Under the pieces are notes generated by a model. The model had not been told where the DNA came from and did not search any database. It saw only the letters and a program-made list of their open reading frames with translations. A DNA stretch of 64,000 nucleotides. Source: Palsa-504 sp963822765. Its GTDB lineage: Bacteria > Actinomycetota > Actinomycetes > Streptosporangiales > Streptosporangiaceae. Numbering within the stretch: the first letter of the stretch is position 1; every line of letters begins with the position of its first letter. A program made the translations under genes and the position numbers. The stretch spans positions 124,001-188,000 of the forward strand of contig CAWGJL010000005.1 of NCBI GenBank assembly GCA_963822765.1, given 5' to 3'. Shown here piece by piece: positions 1-9,553 of the stretch.

Positions 1-2545
1 ACGTTTGCGCACCGTCTCGCCGGTGGCCGATAGCTCGCGCCGGGCGCGCTCGGCGAATGCGGCCGCGCCCATCCGGCTGAACATCTCGTGGGCCGCGCGC
101 AACTGGTCGCGCGCGTCCACGCGGCGGTTCGCACGACGCAGCCACTCGCCGTACAGGAGCCGGCTGCGCGCGAGCTCGAGCGCCGCGCGGCTGCGGGCGA
201 GCCGCTCGACCGACTCGCGGTAGAGCGATTCGTCGTCGGTCAGCAGCGCACGGCAGCGCGCCTCGATCCCCAGCGCCCATTCGGTGCCGCTCGCCCGCGT
301 GCGTTCGCTCAGCCGGCCGAGCGCCGCGGCGGCCTCGGCCGGCTGCGCGTCGCTGCGGACGGCGGCCTCGATCAACTCCACCAGGGCCCAGCCGTACGCG
401 ATGACGTCCTCGTACTCGCAGGCCTGCCGGGCAGCAGCGAGCGCCTCGCCGTAGTGGCCCTGACTGTTGTGCAGCAACGCGTGCAGCCACGAGGCCAGGC
501 CGAGCGCCGAGCCCTCGCCCCGCTCGGTCACATTGCGCCTGCCCCAGTCGAGCAGCGCCAGCGCCTGGTCCCGATCGCCGCGCGCCACGGCCAGCAGCGT
601 GCTCTCCGCGTACCTGAGCGGCGGGATCCCGGTGGCCTGGGTGATCGAATCGACCTCGGCGATCTGCTCGGCGGCGGTGCCGAACGCCCCCGAATGGACG
701 TTGAGCACGGCGAGGTAGTTGAGCGCGTTCGGGCAGCAGGTTGAGCGCGCCGGTCTCCCGCGCCAGGCGTACGCCGCGGGTTGCGAGCACGTGCCAGAGC
801 TCGTCGTCCCACAGATCCTGCGCCAGGCGGCACGCCAGCCACAGCCACCGCCGGTCCGCGCCGCCGCCGTCGGGTTCGGCGAATGTACGCAGCGCCCGCG
901 AGAGCGGCTCGACCGACGCCGCGTATCCCTCGGTGAACCGGGTCACCAGGGCGTCGAGGAGCAGGCCGACCGCGCCCGGGGCCGGCCCCCGGTGCGCCGC
1001 GCGCGCCGCCTCGGCCACCGCATGCACATCCGGGCCGGTGCCCAGGCGCCCGGCGAACATCGCCGACGCGAACGCCTCCAGGTAGGTCTCCCGGGCCAGC
1101 GCGGCGTCCAGCGGATCGAGCCGCCTGGCCGCCTCGAGCAGCAGCGGCGGCGCGTCGCGCCCGCGCTGGCTCGCGAACGCGATCTGGGCGCGCAACCGCT
1201 CCAGCCGCGCGCGCTGGAACTCGTCGACCGGCCCGAGCTCGGCGGCGGCCAGCAGGTCGGACGCGGACGCCGCGTCGGCGACGTCGAGCCGGGCCTGGGC
1301 CGCGGCGAGCGAGCGCGTGACGCGCAGGCCGGGATCCGGGGTCAGCTCGGCGGCGCGTTGCAGGAACGCCGCGGCCGCCGACAGCCCGCCCCGGGCCTGC
1401 GCCCGGCCGGCCGAGCGCTCCAGTTCGCGGGCTGCGTCCTCGTCGGGCCCGTCGGCCGCACGAGCGCGGTGCCACGCCCGGCGGTCCGGGTCCAGCCGCG
1501 CGTCGGTCGCGTCGGCGAGGGCCCGGTGGACCTCGCGTCGCTCGGCCGCGGGCGCGGCCCGGTAGGCGGCCGAACGGACCAGCGGATGCCGGAACCGCAC
1601 CCGCGCGCCGATCTCGATCAGGGCGGCCGCCTCGGCCGGTTCCGCCGCGGCGGGCCCGATGCCGAGCCGCTCGGCCGCGCGCCACAGCAGCGGCACGTCG
1701 CCGACCGGCTCGGCCGCCGCCAGTACCAGCAGGCGCCGGGTCGGCGCCGGGAGCGGCATCAGCTGGTCCACGAAGCCCTGCTCGATCCGGCTGGTCAGCT
1801 GCATCTGCACCGGCAGCCCGAACCCGCCCGCGACCGCGATCGGCGTCCCGCCGCGCGGCAGCTCGAGCAGCGCGAGCGGGTTGCCGCCGGCCTCGCCGAG
1901 GATCCGGTCCCGCACTCCCGGGTCGAGCGGCCCGGGGATCGTCGCGTCCAGCAGCCGGCGGGCGTCGGCCGCGACCAGGCCCCCGATCACGAGCTCGGGC
2001 AGCCCGGCAAACTCATGCTCGTCGCCGGACGCGCGCAGCGCGAACACCAGTCCGACCCGCTCCGCCAGGAGGCGCCGCGCCACGAACGCGAGCGTCTGGA
2101 CCGACACCCGGTCAAGCCACTGCGCGTCGTCGACGATGCAGACGAGCGGCTGGTCCTCGGCCACATCGGCCAGCAGGCTGAGGACGGCCAAGCCGACCAG
2201 GAAGCGATCCGGCGGCGGGCCGGCGCTCATGCCGAACGCGATGTTCAGCGCGTCGCGCTGCGGGACCGGTAGCCGGCCGAGACGGTCAAGCATCGGAGCG
2301 CACAGCGCATGCAGGCCGGCGAAGGCGAGCTCCATCTCGGACTCGGCGCCCGCCGCCCGGGCGATCCGGCATCCCCCGGCGGCGGCCGACAGATGCGCCA
2401 GCAGGGAGGTCTTGCCGATTCCGGCCTCGCCGCGCAGGACCAGCACGCGACTTTCACCCGCGCGTACGCCCGCGACGAGACGATCAAGCATGTCGCGCTC
2501 GCGGCTACGGTCAAGGAACCCCGGGCGCTCCAATGCCTCCGCCAC
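1..2545 (-). CDS. LAL-type LuxR regulator, ATP-binding (partial, apparent frameshift)
   Basis: Large ATP-dependent LuxR-family regulator; the C-terminal helix-turn-helix lies beyond the left edge. Seen: GTG start at 2545, the first start after an in-frame stop at 2564-2566; Walker A GEAGIGKT near residue 40; Walker B VCIVDDAQWLD near 130. It aligns along its whole length with the protein at 5123-7930; the last visible residues (GETVRKR) match the segment just before that protein's LuxR domain. Odd: the reading frame changes at the GGG run 731-733. Upstream reads ...GALNLLP; the continuation NALNYLAVLNVHSG needs one G fewer. The gene is therefore either a pseudogene or carries a one-base sequence error. 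It is 90 bp downstream of the permease on the same strand. Confidence 0.82.
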   Translation of the reverse strand, partial: MAEALERPGFLDRSRERDMLDRLVAGVRAGESRVLVLRGEAGIGKTSLLAHLSAAAGGCRIARAAGAESEMELAFAGLHALCAPMLDRLGRLPVPQRDALNIAFGMSAGPPPDRFLVGLAVLSLLADVAEDQPLVCIVDDAQWLDRVSVQTLAFVARRLLAERVGLVFALRASGDEHEFAGLPELVIGGLVAADARRLLDATIPGPLDPGVRDRILGEAGGNPLALLELPRGGTPIAVAGGFGLPVQMQLTSRIEQGFVDQLMPLPAPTRRLLVLAAAEPVGDVPLLWRAAERLGIGPAAAEPAEAAALIEIGARVRFRHPLVRSAAYRAAPAAERREVHRALADATDARLDPDRRAWHRARAADGPDEDAARELERSAGRAQARGGLSAAAAFLQRAAELTPDPGLRVTRSLAAAQARLDVADAASASDLLAAAELGPVDEFQRARLERLRAQIAFASQRGRDAPPLLLEAARRLDPLDAALARETYLEAFASAMFAGRLGTGPDVHAVAEAARAAHRGPAPGAVGLLLDALVTRFTEGYAASVEPLSRALRTFAEPDGGGADRRWLWLACRLAQDLWDDELWHVLATRGVRLARETGALNLLPERAQLPRRAQRPFGGVRHRRRADRRGRFDHPGHRDPAAQVRGEHAAGRGARRSGPGAGAARLGQAQCDRAGRGLGARPGLVAARVAAQQSGPLRRGARCCPAGLRVRGRHRVRLGPGGVDRGRRPQRRAAGRGRRGARPAERTHAGERHRMGAGDRGALPCAADRRRIALPRVGRAARPQPRGARARAQPAPVRRVAASCEPPRGRARPVARGPRDVQPDGRGRIRRARPARAIGHRRDGAQT

Positions 2546-2635
2546 TGCTAGATCGGTCCAGGCTCAGGACGTGGGCCAGGATCGATCACCTGCTCCTAGC
2601 CGTGGCTAAAAGCCTAGGCCGGTTCGCCTCCGATG

Positions 2636-4096
2636 TCATGCGGACGATCTTGTTGCGGGCCGGACCATCGCGCCCGGGCGCGGCCGGGCGAGCAGGGCGG
2701 TCGTGGCGAGCCGCCGGTCTTGGCGGGCCGTGCCGGGTGCCAGGGCGGCCAGGAGCAGGTAGGCGATGGCCGCGGCGAACCAGCCGGCCAGCCAGGAGAT
2801 GTCCGCGCCGCCTAGGGTCCGGACCAGCGGGCCGGTGAACTCCAGCTGGGAGACGAACGGCCATTCGGCGGCCAGCCCGGCCGTGTAGCCGAGCAGCCCG
2901 CGCCAGGCGAACCGGCCGTAGGCGCCGTCGGCGGTAAAGAACGACGCGACGTCGTAGCGGCCCCGGCGGACCAGGAAGTAGTCGGCCAGGTTGACCGCGG
3001 ACCAGGGGATCAAGATGACCAGCAGCACGTCGAGGAAATTGGTCAGGTTGGTGACGAGCGACCGGTAGCCCAGGCAGGCGGTCACCACGCCGGCCGCCAT
3101 CACGCAAGCGAAGGGCACCAGCCGGACGGCGACCGACTCGGCCTTGAACCGCCGCCACATGGCGCCGAACGCCAGGACCTGGAACGTCCCGCTGTAGGCG
3201 TTGAAGGTGTTCGCGTCGATCAGCGAGACGGCCAGGATGACCAGCGCCCACGAACCCGAGACCCGGCCGATGGCGCCGACCGGGCCGAGGGCGGGCAGCA
3301 GCGCGGCCAGGTAGGCGCCGACCGCGCAGGTGAAGAACGTGGCCAGCACGTTGCCGGCGAAGATACCCCAGAACAGCCGGCGCCCGCTGGTCGCGGCGGG
3401 CAGGTAGCGGGTGTAGTCCGACACGAACGGCCCGTACGCCAGCATGTTGATGACCAGCAGCCCGACCCCGGCCAGGAACAAGCCGGAGGCCGGCCGGGCC
3501 CAGGTCGTCTCCCGGCCGGGTAGCGCGCCGTACCGCAGGCCCTGAGCGAACATGAGGACCAGCGCCACGCCGACGACGACCGCGGTGGCCTGCATCACCC
3601 GGTGGATCCACCGGTACCCGAAGATCCCGATCAGCACCGACGGGACGGCGAAGATCACGATCCACTCCGGGATGGTCAGCGCGCTGGTCACGCCGGCCAT
3701 GGCCTGGGCCTGGATGACCAGGGAGACGGCGATGTACCCGACGTTGATGAGCAAGACCGCCGGGAACATGAACGCCGCCCCGTGGAACCCGAACTGACCC
3801 CGGCTCTGGATCGTCTGCGGCACGCCGAGCCGGGGACCCTGAGTGGCGTGCAGCGCGATCAGCAGCGCGCCGATCAGGGTCCCGACCGCGATGGCGATCA
3901 GCGCCGGCCAGAAGGTCAGCCCGATCGAGACGGTGACGGCACCCATCACGACGTTGAACACGTTGACGTTGCCGCCGAACCAGAACGCGAACTGGGGCCA
4001 GGGCTGGCCGTGCCGCGCCCCGGCCGGGATGTGGTCGATGTGCCGGCTCTCGACCCGCCGGGACAGCTGCGCGTCCTGCACCACGGATACGGCCAT
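2636..4096 (-). CDS. NCS1-family purine/cytosine permease
   Basis: Integral membrane symporter of the nucleobase:cation symporter-1 family, predicted to import cytosine, purines or related compounds across the cytoplasmic membrane. Its 486 residues match the family's usual length, with about 12 hydrophobic segments. The N-terminal HGQPWPQFAFWFGGNVNVF block is the family signature around TM1. The ATG at 4096 follows a purine-rich ribosome site (gaggagaaaggg). It lies between the alpha/beta hydrolase (upstream) and the LuxR gene (downstream) on the same strand, so co-transcription is plausible. Substrate cannot be read from the sequence. Confidence 0.88.
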   Translation of the reverse strand: MAVSVVQDAQLSRRVESRHIDHIPAGARHGQPWPQFAFWFGGNVNVFNVVMGAVTVSIGLTFWPALIAIAVGTLIGALLIALHATQGPRLGVPQTIQSRGQFGFHGAAFMFPAVLLINVGYIAVSLVIQAQAMAGVTSALTIPEWIVIFAVPSVLIGIFGYRWIHRVMQATAVVVGVALVLMFAQGLRYGALPGRETTWARPASGLFLAGVGLLVINMLAYGPFVSDYTRYLPAATSGRRLFWGIFAGNVLATFFTCAVGAYLAALLPALGPVGAIGRVSGSWALVILAVSLIDANTFNAYSGTFQVLAFGAMWRRFKAESVAVRLVPFACVMAAGVVTACLGYRSLVTNLTNFLDVLLVILIPWSAVNLADYFLVRRGRYDVASFFTADGAYGRFAWRGLLGYTAGLAAEWPFVSQLEFTGPLVRTLGGADISWLAGWFAAAIAYLLLAALAPGTARQDRRLATTALLARPRPGAMVRPATRSSA

Positions 4097-4185
4097 CTGT
4101 GATCACCCTTTCTCCTCGCCGACGGCACCACTGTCGCGCTCGCCGACGAGGATCGCATCCGTGGAAATCCCTAGTCCGACGGCGG

Positions 4186-4926
4186 TCAGCTGACCGCCCG
4201 GGCCGCTTCCCCGATGACCTGGGCGACCGTCTCCGGGTCGGCGATCATGGACAGGTGCCCGGCGTCCACCTCGGTGATGTGGGCACCGGCCCGCTTGGCC
4301 ATGAAGGTCAGCTCGGCGGGCGGGATAACGCGGTCCGCGGTGCCGATCACGGCCCACGACGGGATGGTCTTCCAGGCCTGGGCCCCGGACGGCTCGCCGA
4401 AGGCGCTGGCCGGCAGGGGCCGCTGGGTGGCGGCGATGACCGCGGCCTGGCCGGCGGGCAGCCCGTTGGCAAAGCAGCCGGGAACCACGGCCGGCTTGAT
4501 GAACAGATCCACGTCGCCGGCCGGCCCGCCGGGGTAGGGCACAGAGGTGAAGATATCGGCCGGGTTCCCCAGCAGGCACGATTCGGGTTGGGCGCCGGCC
4601 AGCTGCCCGATCGTCTCGTCCTGGTCGGGGATGAACGCGTCCACGTAGACCAGCGCCTTGACCTGGGGATCGCCCGCGGCGGCGTTGGTGATGACCGCCC
4701 CGCCGTAGGAGTGCGCGGCCAGGACGACCGGCTGCCCGGCCAGGGCCGGGTTCTGGGTCAGGTATTCATGCAGGTAGGCGGAGTCTTGCGGCAGGCCCCG
4801 CAGCGGGTTGGGCGGGGCGTACACGGTGCTGCCGTCCTGCTGCAGGCGCAGGATGACCGCGCTCCAGCCGGAGGCATCGGCCCAGGCGCCGTGGACGAGC
4901 ACGATGGTCGGGGTCGGTTCGGACAT
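4186..4926 (-). CDS. alpha/beta-fold hydrolase
   Basis: Soluble 246-aa serine hydrolase or esterase-like protein. Visible features are the oxyanion-loop motif VLVHGAW near residues 9-15, the nucleophile elbow AHSYGG with Ser73, an acidic residue in GTADRVI and the catalytic histidine at about 224 (GHLSM). The fold and triad match the short EstC/MhpC-like hydrolases common in actinomycetes. The start ATG at 4926 follows gaggag. It is 89 bp upstream of the NCS1 permease and probably shares its transcript. The physiological substrate is unknown. Confidence 0.88.
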   Translation of the reverse strand: MSEPTPTIVLVHGAWADASGWSAVILRLQQDGSTVYAPPNPLRGLPQDSAYLHEYLTQNPALAGQPVVLAAHSYGGAVITNAAAGDPQVKALVYVDAFIPDQDETIGQLAGAQPESCLLGNPADIFTSVPYPGGPAGDVDLFIKPAVVPGCFANGLPAGQAAVIAATQRPLPASAFGEPSGAQAWKTIPSWAVIGTADRVIPPAELTFMAKRAGAHITEVDAGHLSMIADPETVAQVIGEAARAVS

Positions 4927-5122
4927 GCTGGTCTCCTCGGTGTGCTTGATCAGGGGCCCCGTTCGGGAGGGGCTACCACGCAGCGTCCCTCCCGGGCCGG
5001 GACGCTCGCATCTGTCGAAGTCCCCAGCGCGGATCCCCGGCCGGCCCCGCCGTCCCCAGGCCTGTTACCGTATGTTCGATCACACAACTGACGCGGTGTG
5101 CTAAGCACTGCCTCGGTCGGGA

Positions 5123-7930
5123 ATGGCGCGGATGGTCATGGCCCAGGCACTGCGTGGCCGGGATGGCGAGCAGGCGGCACTGGACCGGCTGCTCGACGAG
5201 GTGCGCGCGGGCGACAGCCGGGTGCTGGTCCTGCGCGGTGAGGCGGGAGTCGGCAAGACCGTCCTGCTGGACTACGTCCAGGAGCACGCGTCCGGCTGTC
5301 GCGTGGTGCGCGCGGCCGGTGTCGAGTCCGAGATGGAACTGGCCTTCGCCGTCCTGCATCAGCTGTGCGCGCCCCTGCTGAACCGCCTGACGCGCCTGCC
5401 GGACCCGCAGAGCGACGCGCTGAGCACGGCGTTCGGCCTAGGCGCCGGGGCGGCGCCAGACCGCTATACCGTCGGCCTCGCGGCGCTCGGACTGCTGGCG
5501 GAGGTGGCTGAGGAACGGCCGCTGGTCTGCCTGGTCGACGACGCCCAGTGGCTCGACCGGGCTTCCGCGCAGGCCCTCGCGTTCGTCGCGCGCCGCCTGC
5601 TGGCGGAATCGGTCGCCATGGTCTTCTCGGTGCGCGAACCCAGTGAAGACCAGGACTTGTCGGGGCTTCCGGAGCTCGCGGTCACGGGCTTGAGCGACGC
5701 TGACGCCCGCGCGCTGCTGGAGTCGGTCGTGCCCGGGCGGCTGGACGATCTGGTGCGGGACAGGATCGTCGCCGAGACGCGGGGGAACCCGCTCGCGCTG
5801 GCCGAGCTGACGCGCGGACTGACCGCGGCGGAGCTGGCCGGCGGGTTCGGCCGTCCCGACACGCAGCCGCTCGCGAGCCGCCTGGAACAGAGCTTTCACC
5901 GGCAGCTCCGGTTGCTCCCGGCCGAGACGCAACGGCTGCTGCTGACCGCGGCCGCCGAACCGGTCGGCGACGCCGCCTTGCTGCGCCGCGCATCCGAGCA
6001 GCTCGGGATCTCCGCCGAGGCCGCGCTCCCGGCCGAGTCCTCGGGGCTGATCGAGTTCGGCGCCCGGGTGCGTTTCCGTCATCCCCTCCTGCGCGCCGCC
6101 GCGTACCGGGCGGCATCACTGCCTGACCGGCGGCTAGTGCATCGCGCGCTGGCGGAGGCGACGGATCCGGCCGCCGATCCCGGTCGCCGGGCCTGGCATC
6201 GCGCCTATGCGGCGGTGGGCCCGGAGGAGTCAGTCGCCGACGAGCTCGAGCGATCAGCGAGCCAGGCGCAGGCCCGAGGTGGGGTCGCCGCGGCGGCTGC
6301 GTTTCTCGAACGAGCCACGGAGCTGACCCCGGACCCGGCCCGGCGTGCCGCGCGGGCCCTGGCTGCCGCGCAGGCCAAGTTCGAAGCGGCCGCGCCCGAT
6401 ACCGCCGGCGATTTGCTCTCCGTGGCCGAGCTGGGTCCGCTGGATGACCTGCAGCGGGCCCAGGCGGCACGGCTCCGGGCCCAGATCGTGTTCCGCCGCA
6501 GCCGCGGCAGCGACGCCGCGGCGCTGTTCCTCGAGGCGGCCAGGGCGTTCGGCGGGCTCGACGCCGGGTCGGCCCGGGAAACCTACCTCGAAGCGTTCGG
6601 CGCGGCGATGTTCGCCGGCCAGCTCGGCGGCCGGCACGGGCTCCGGGAGGTGGCCGAAGCCGTCCGGGGGGCGCCGGCCGGGCCGAAGCCGGCCCGGCCG
6701 AGCGACCTCCTCCTGGACGGAATGGCGACACGCTATCTGGAACACCAGGCCGCGGACGGCGAAGGTACGCGGGCGGGGGTGCTCATCCTGCGGCGCGCCT
6801 TGGCGGCGCTGGGGCAGGAGAACCCGCGCACCAGGGACGACATCATGCGCCTGCTCCGGCTGTCGCCGCTGGCGCAGTCGATGGCTGTCCACGAGGTGTG
6901 GGACTTCCCGGGGTGGCGTGAGCTCTCCGCCCGCTCGGTCCGGCTGGCCCGCGAAGCCGGCGCGCTCGCCGCCCTGCCCGTGCTGCTCGTGTACCTGGCC
7001 GGCGTGCACGTGTACGCCGGAGAGTTCACCGCCGCCGCGGTGCTCATCGAGGAGGGCAACGCCATCACGGCGGCCACCGGGAACGCGTCCATGCGGTACG
7101 CCGCGCTTTTCCTCGCCGCCTGGCGGGGCGAGGAGTCCTCGGCGGTGCAGCTGATCGATGCGGCCATCCAGGACGCCGCGACCCGGGGCGAAGGGCGGGT
7201 CCTGGGTATGGCCGGGTACGTCACCGCCATCCTGAACAACGGCCTGGGCCGCTACCCGGCCGCCCTCGATGGCGCCCGCCTGGCCTGTCAGCACGATGAC
7301 CTGGGTTACTTCAACTGGTCACTGGCCGAGCTCGTCGAGGCAGGCGTCCGGAACGGCGCGGTCGACGAGGCTGGGGCCGCCCTCCGGCATCTCCAGGAGC
7401 GAACCCGGGCCAGCGGCACGGACTGGGCCCTCGGCGTCCTGGCCCGGTCGCAGGCGCTGCTGACCGACGGCCCCGCCGCCGAGGCGCTCTACCGCGAGGC
7501 AATCGAGCGCCTCGAGCGCGACGGGATCGTCATCCAGCTGGCCCGCGCTCGCCTGCTTTACGGCGAGTGGCTGCGCCGGGTGAACCGGCGCTACGACGGG
7601 CGCGAGCACCTGCGCACCGCCTATCAGGCGTTCGACCGGATCGGGGCCGAAGCGTTCGCCGAGCGCGCCCGCGGCGAGCTGCTGGCGACCGGTGAGACGG
7701 TGCGCAAGCGAACGGCCGAGACCCACGACGTGCTCACCGCCCAGGAGCGGCAGATCGTCCGGCTGGCGGCCGAACGGCACACCAACCCGGAGATCGCCAG
7801 TCAGCTCTTCATCAGCGCCCGGACCGTGGAGTACCACCTGCACAAGGTGTTCGCGAAGCTCGGCGTGACCTCCCGCCGCGAGCTCCCGGTCGCCCTGCGG
7901 AGGCTGGAAGGGGCCACGTCCCCGCCGTAG
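5123..7930 (+). CDS. LAL-type LuxR regulator, ATP-binding
   Basis: Intact 935-aa member of the large ATP-binding LuxR (LAL) regulators, cytoplasmic transcription factors that couple NTP binding and ligand sensing to DNA binding. Walker A GEAGVGKT is at residues 39-46 and Walker B LVCLVDD at 134-140. A long helical TPR-like middle follows. The C-terminal LuxR helix-turn-helix spans about 860-925 (LTAQERQIVRLAAE ... ISARTVEYHLHKVFAKLG). It is divergent from the hydrolase/permease pair and is a clear paralogue of the broken regulator at 1-2545. ATG 5123 is used; ATG 5138 (MAQAL) is an alternative. Confidence 0.93.
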   Translation: MARMVMAQALRGRDGEQAALDRLLDEVRAGDSRVLVLRGEAGVGKTVLLDYVQEHASGCRVVRAAGVESEMELAFAVLHQLCAPLLNRLTRLPDPQSDALSTAFGLGAGAAPDRYTVGLAALGLLAEVAEERPLVCLVDDAQWLDRASAQALAFVARRLLAESVAMVFSVREPSEDQDLSGLPELAVTGLSDADARALLESVVPGRLDDLVRDRIVAETRGNPLALAELTRGLTAAELAGGFGRPDTQPLASRLEQSFHRQLRLLPAETQRLLLTAAAEPVGDAALLRRASEQLGISAEAALPAESSGLIEFGARVRFRHPLLRAAAYRAASLPDRRLVHRALAEATDPAADPGRRAWHRAYAAVGPEESVADELERSASQAQARGGVAAAAAFLERATELTPDPARRAARALAAAQAKFEAAAPDTAGDLLSVAELGPLDDLQRAQAARLRAQIVFRRSRGSDAAALFLEAARAFGGLDAGSARETYLEAFGAAMFAGQLGGRHGLREVAEAVRGAPAGPKPARPSDLLLDGMATRYLEHQAADGEGTRAGVLILRRALAALGQENPRTRDDIMRLLRLSPLAQSMAVHEVWDFPGWRELSARSVRLAREAGALAALPVLLVYLAGVHVYAGEFTAAAVLIEEGNAITAATGNASMRYAALFLAAWRGEESSAVQLIDAAIQDAATRGEGRVLGMAGYVTAILNNGLGRYPAALDGARLACQHDDLGYFNWSLAELVEAGVRNGAVDEAGAALRHLQERTRASGTDWALGVLARSQALLTDGPAAEALYREAIERLERDGIVIQLARARLLYGEWLRRVNRRYDGREHLRTAYQAFDRIGAEAFAERARGELLATGETVRKRTAETHDVLTAQERQIVRLAAERHTNPEIASQLFISARTVEYHLHKVFAKLGVTSRRELPVALRRLEGATSPP

Positions 7931-8298
7931 GCACGTTCGTGGCCTGGAATATCAGTACGGATTGGTAAAGCTCGTCGGCACTCGAACAGTTGTCCGGGAG
8001 TATTCAGGCTACGGGGAATGAAATGGGTACTATAGTGCACTAAAGTCTCCCGTAAGCCAAAATCCTCCCCGGTAACGCCCTTTTTGCCGACACGGGAGCG
8101 GCTTGAGAGCACTGCTGGGGCACCGGTGACGGGCAGGTGCCAACCGTCGGCACCAGGCCACGGACAGCTCGGTGCCACTCCCGCGTCCCGCACGGCGAAA
8201 CCCGACTGGGGTGTTGTACGGATGCGAGCGACCAGGCTCGCGCGTGACCCTGGTCCTATCCAGCCGTCTTCCGGCAGCACAGGAGAGGAAAATTCATC
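7931..8298. other. intergenic region upstream of SDR/cytochrome b operon
   Basis: 368 bp without a convincing gene. It is less G+C-rich than its surroundings near 7940-8060 and contains the palindrome at 8033-8042. The arms CGGGAG (7995-8000) and CTCCCG (8046-8051) could also pair around that palindrome. Most likely it is the promoter and regulatory region of the operon starting at 8299. I see no coding fragment with recognisable similarity. Confidence 0.5.
8033..8042. promoter_or_regulatory. palindromic putative operator TAGTGCACTA
   Basis: Perfect 10-bp palindrome in an AT-rich patch about 255 bp upstream of the SDR-like gene at 8299. It resembles a dimeric-regulator site. No divergent regulator gene is adjacent, so the binding protein is unknown. 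Confidence 0.35.
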
Positions 8299-9060
8299 AT
8301 GAAGATCGTCGTCATCGGCGGGACCGGGCTGATCGGTTCCCAGCTCGTCGCCGACCTCGCCGCGCACGGCCACCAGGCCGTCCCCGCGTCACCCGCCACC
8401 GGCGTCAACACCCTTACCGGCGAGGGTCTCAGCCAGGTCCTGTCCGGCGCGGACGTCGTGGTGGACGTGTCGAACTCGCCGTCGTTCGAGGACACCGCGG
8501 TGCTCGAGTTCTTCGAGACATCGGCCCGCAACATTCTCGACGCCGAGGCGGGGGCCGGCGTGGGATATCACGTGGCGCTGTCGGTCGTCGGCGCCGAACG
8601 GCAGGCCGACGGCGGTTACATGCGGGCGAAGATCGCGCAAGAGAAGCTCATCAAGAACTCGTCGATTCCGTACACCATCGTCCGCGCGACGCAGTTCTTC
8701 GAGTTCGCCGTCCGGACCGCCGACGGGGCGACGGACGGCGGCACGGTGCGGGTTCCGCCCGTCCTGATCCAGCCGATGGCCTCCGCCGATGTCGCCGCCG
8801 CGGTGTGCGAGGCCGCCCTCGCCGCTCCGCTGAACAACACGATCGAGGTCGCCGGGCCCGAACCGATGCGATTCGAGGACTGGGTGCGGAAGGGGTTGCA
8901 CGCGGTAGGGGACCAGCGCGTGGTGGTCGCCGATCCGCAGGCCCGGTACTTCGGGGCCCGGCTGAGCGAGCACACCCTCCTGCCGGGTGACGGCGCTCAG
9001 CTCGGCGCGACCACCTTCGACGCCTGGCTCCGCCGGCAGCCCGTCAAGGAGGAACAATGA
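8299..9060 (+). CDS. NAD(P)-binding atypical SDR (NmrA-like) oxidoreductase
   Basis: 253-aa cytoplasmic protein of the atypical short-chain dehydrogenase/NmrA type. The Rossmann nucleotide motif GGTGLIG is at residues 7-13. There is no classical YxxxK catalytic motif, as usual for this subgroup; family members bind NAD(P)H and act as reductases or redox sensors. A strong ribosome site (aggagagg) precedes ATG 8299. It is the first gene of a compact operon and overlaps the next gene by ATGA. Linkage to an orphan cytochrome b suggests a redox role, but that is inference. Confidence 0.88.
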   Translation: MKIVVIGGTGLIGSQLVADLAAHGHQAVPASPATGVNTLTGEGLSQVLSGADVVVDVSNSPSFEDTAVLEFFETSARNILDAEAGAGVGYHVALSVVGAERQADGGYMRAKIAQEKLIKNSSIPYTIVRATQFFEFAVRTADGATDGGTVRVPPVLIQPMASADVAAAVCEAALAAPLNNTIEVAGPEPMRFEDWVRKGLHAVGDQRVVVADPQARYFGARLSEHTLLPGDGAQLGATTFDAWLRRQPVKEEQ

Positions 9061-9290
9061 CCACCCCAGGCGGGGACGACGCGTCCCTGCACGAGCTCGA
9101 ACTCCTGGTCAGGACGGAGCTGACCGTAGCCCAGAGCGGCCCGCAGGCAGCGGAGTCCTTCGCCCTGCCGATCGAGGAGTGGCTGTCCGATCCGGCTGAC
9201 GACCAGCGTTACGAAGCCAGCCTGCGCAGCCTGCTCGGCGCGGTTGAGGCCCTGGAAGACGGCTCCGCTCCGGAGCCGGAAGGCTGGTGA
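9057..9290 (+). CDS. small acidic hypothetical protein (77 aa)
   Basis: Unrecognised 77-residue acidic, soluble, probably helical protein. The start overlaps the stop of the SDR gene (ATGA), which implies translational coupling. It ends 3 bp before the next small gene. Conserved spacing inside the SDR-cytochrome b operon supports a real gene. No transmembrane segment, cysteine or recognised motif is visible. Confidence 0.7.
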   Translation: MTTPGGDDASLHELELLVRTELTVAQSGPQAAESFALPIEEWLSDPADDQRYEASLRSLLGAVEALEDGSAPEPEGW

Positions 9291-9293
9291 GCG

Positions 9294-9473
9294 ATGCAGG
9301 TCTCCCGGCAGCACGTGGTCGACATACTGCGGATCGCGGCGCTGCCCGAACTGGCCGAGGAGGCCCACCGGGTGCTGCCCGACCCGGTCGAATACAACCA
9401 CGCGGCGCGCTTCCTGGCCCGGTACGGCCTCACCAAGGACGAGCTGATCAGCCGCCGGGGAGGAAGCCCGTGA
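9294..9473 (+). CDS. small hypothetical protein (59 aa) in cytochrome b operon
   Basis: Short gene starting 3 bp after the previous stop, encoding 59 residues (begins MQVSRQHVVDILRIAALPEL, ends ISRRGGSP). It is charged and helical, with a LPDPVEYNHAARFLARYGL core; no membrane segment. Position between two coupled genes and codon use typical of the region support it. Function unknown; it could be a small accessory or assembly factor of the operon product. Confidence 0.65.
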   Translation: MQVSRQHVVDILRIAALPELAEEAHRVLPDPVEYNHAARFLARYGLTKDELISRRGGSP

Positions 9474-9553
9474 CCGGTAACCCGCTGCGCTCGCGGCACC
9501 AACCGAGGCCATCTGTCTTGACAGGCGGCAACCGAGAACGCCCGGAGGATCCG

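Noticed and set aside
719..2272. 517-aa plus-strand frame opposite the first LuxR gene
   Set aside because: Arg/Gln/Gly-rich shadow of the minus-strand regulator, whose homology to the intact paralogue is continuous.
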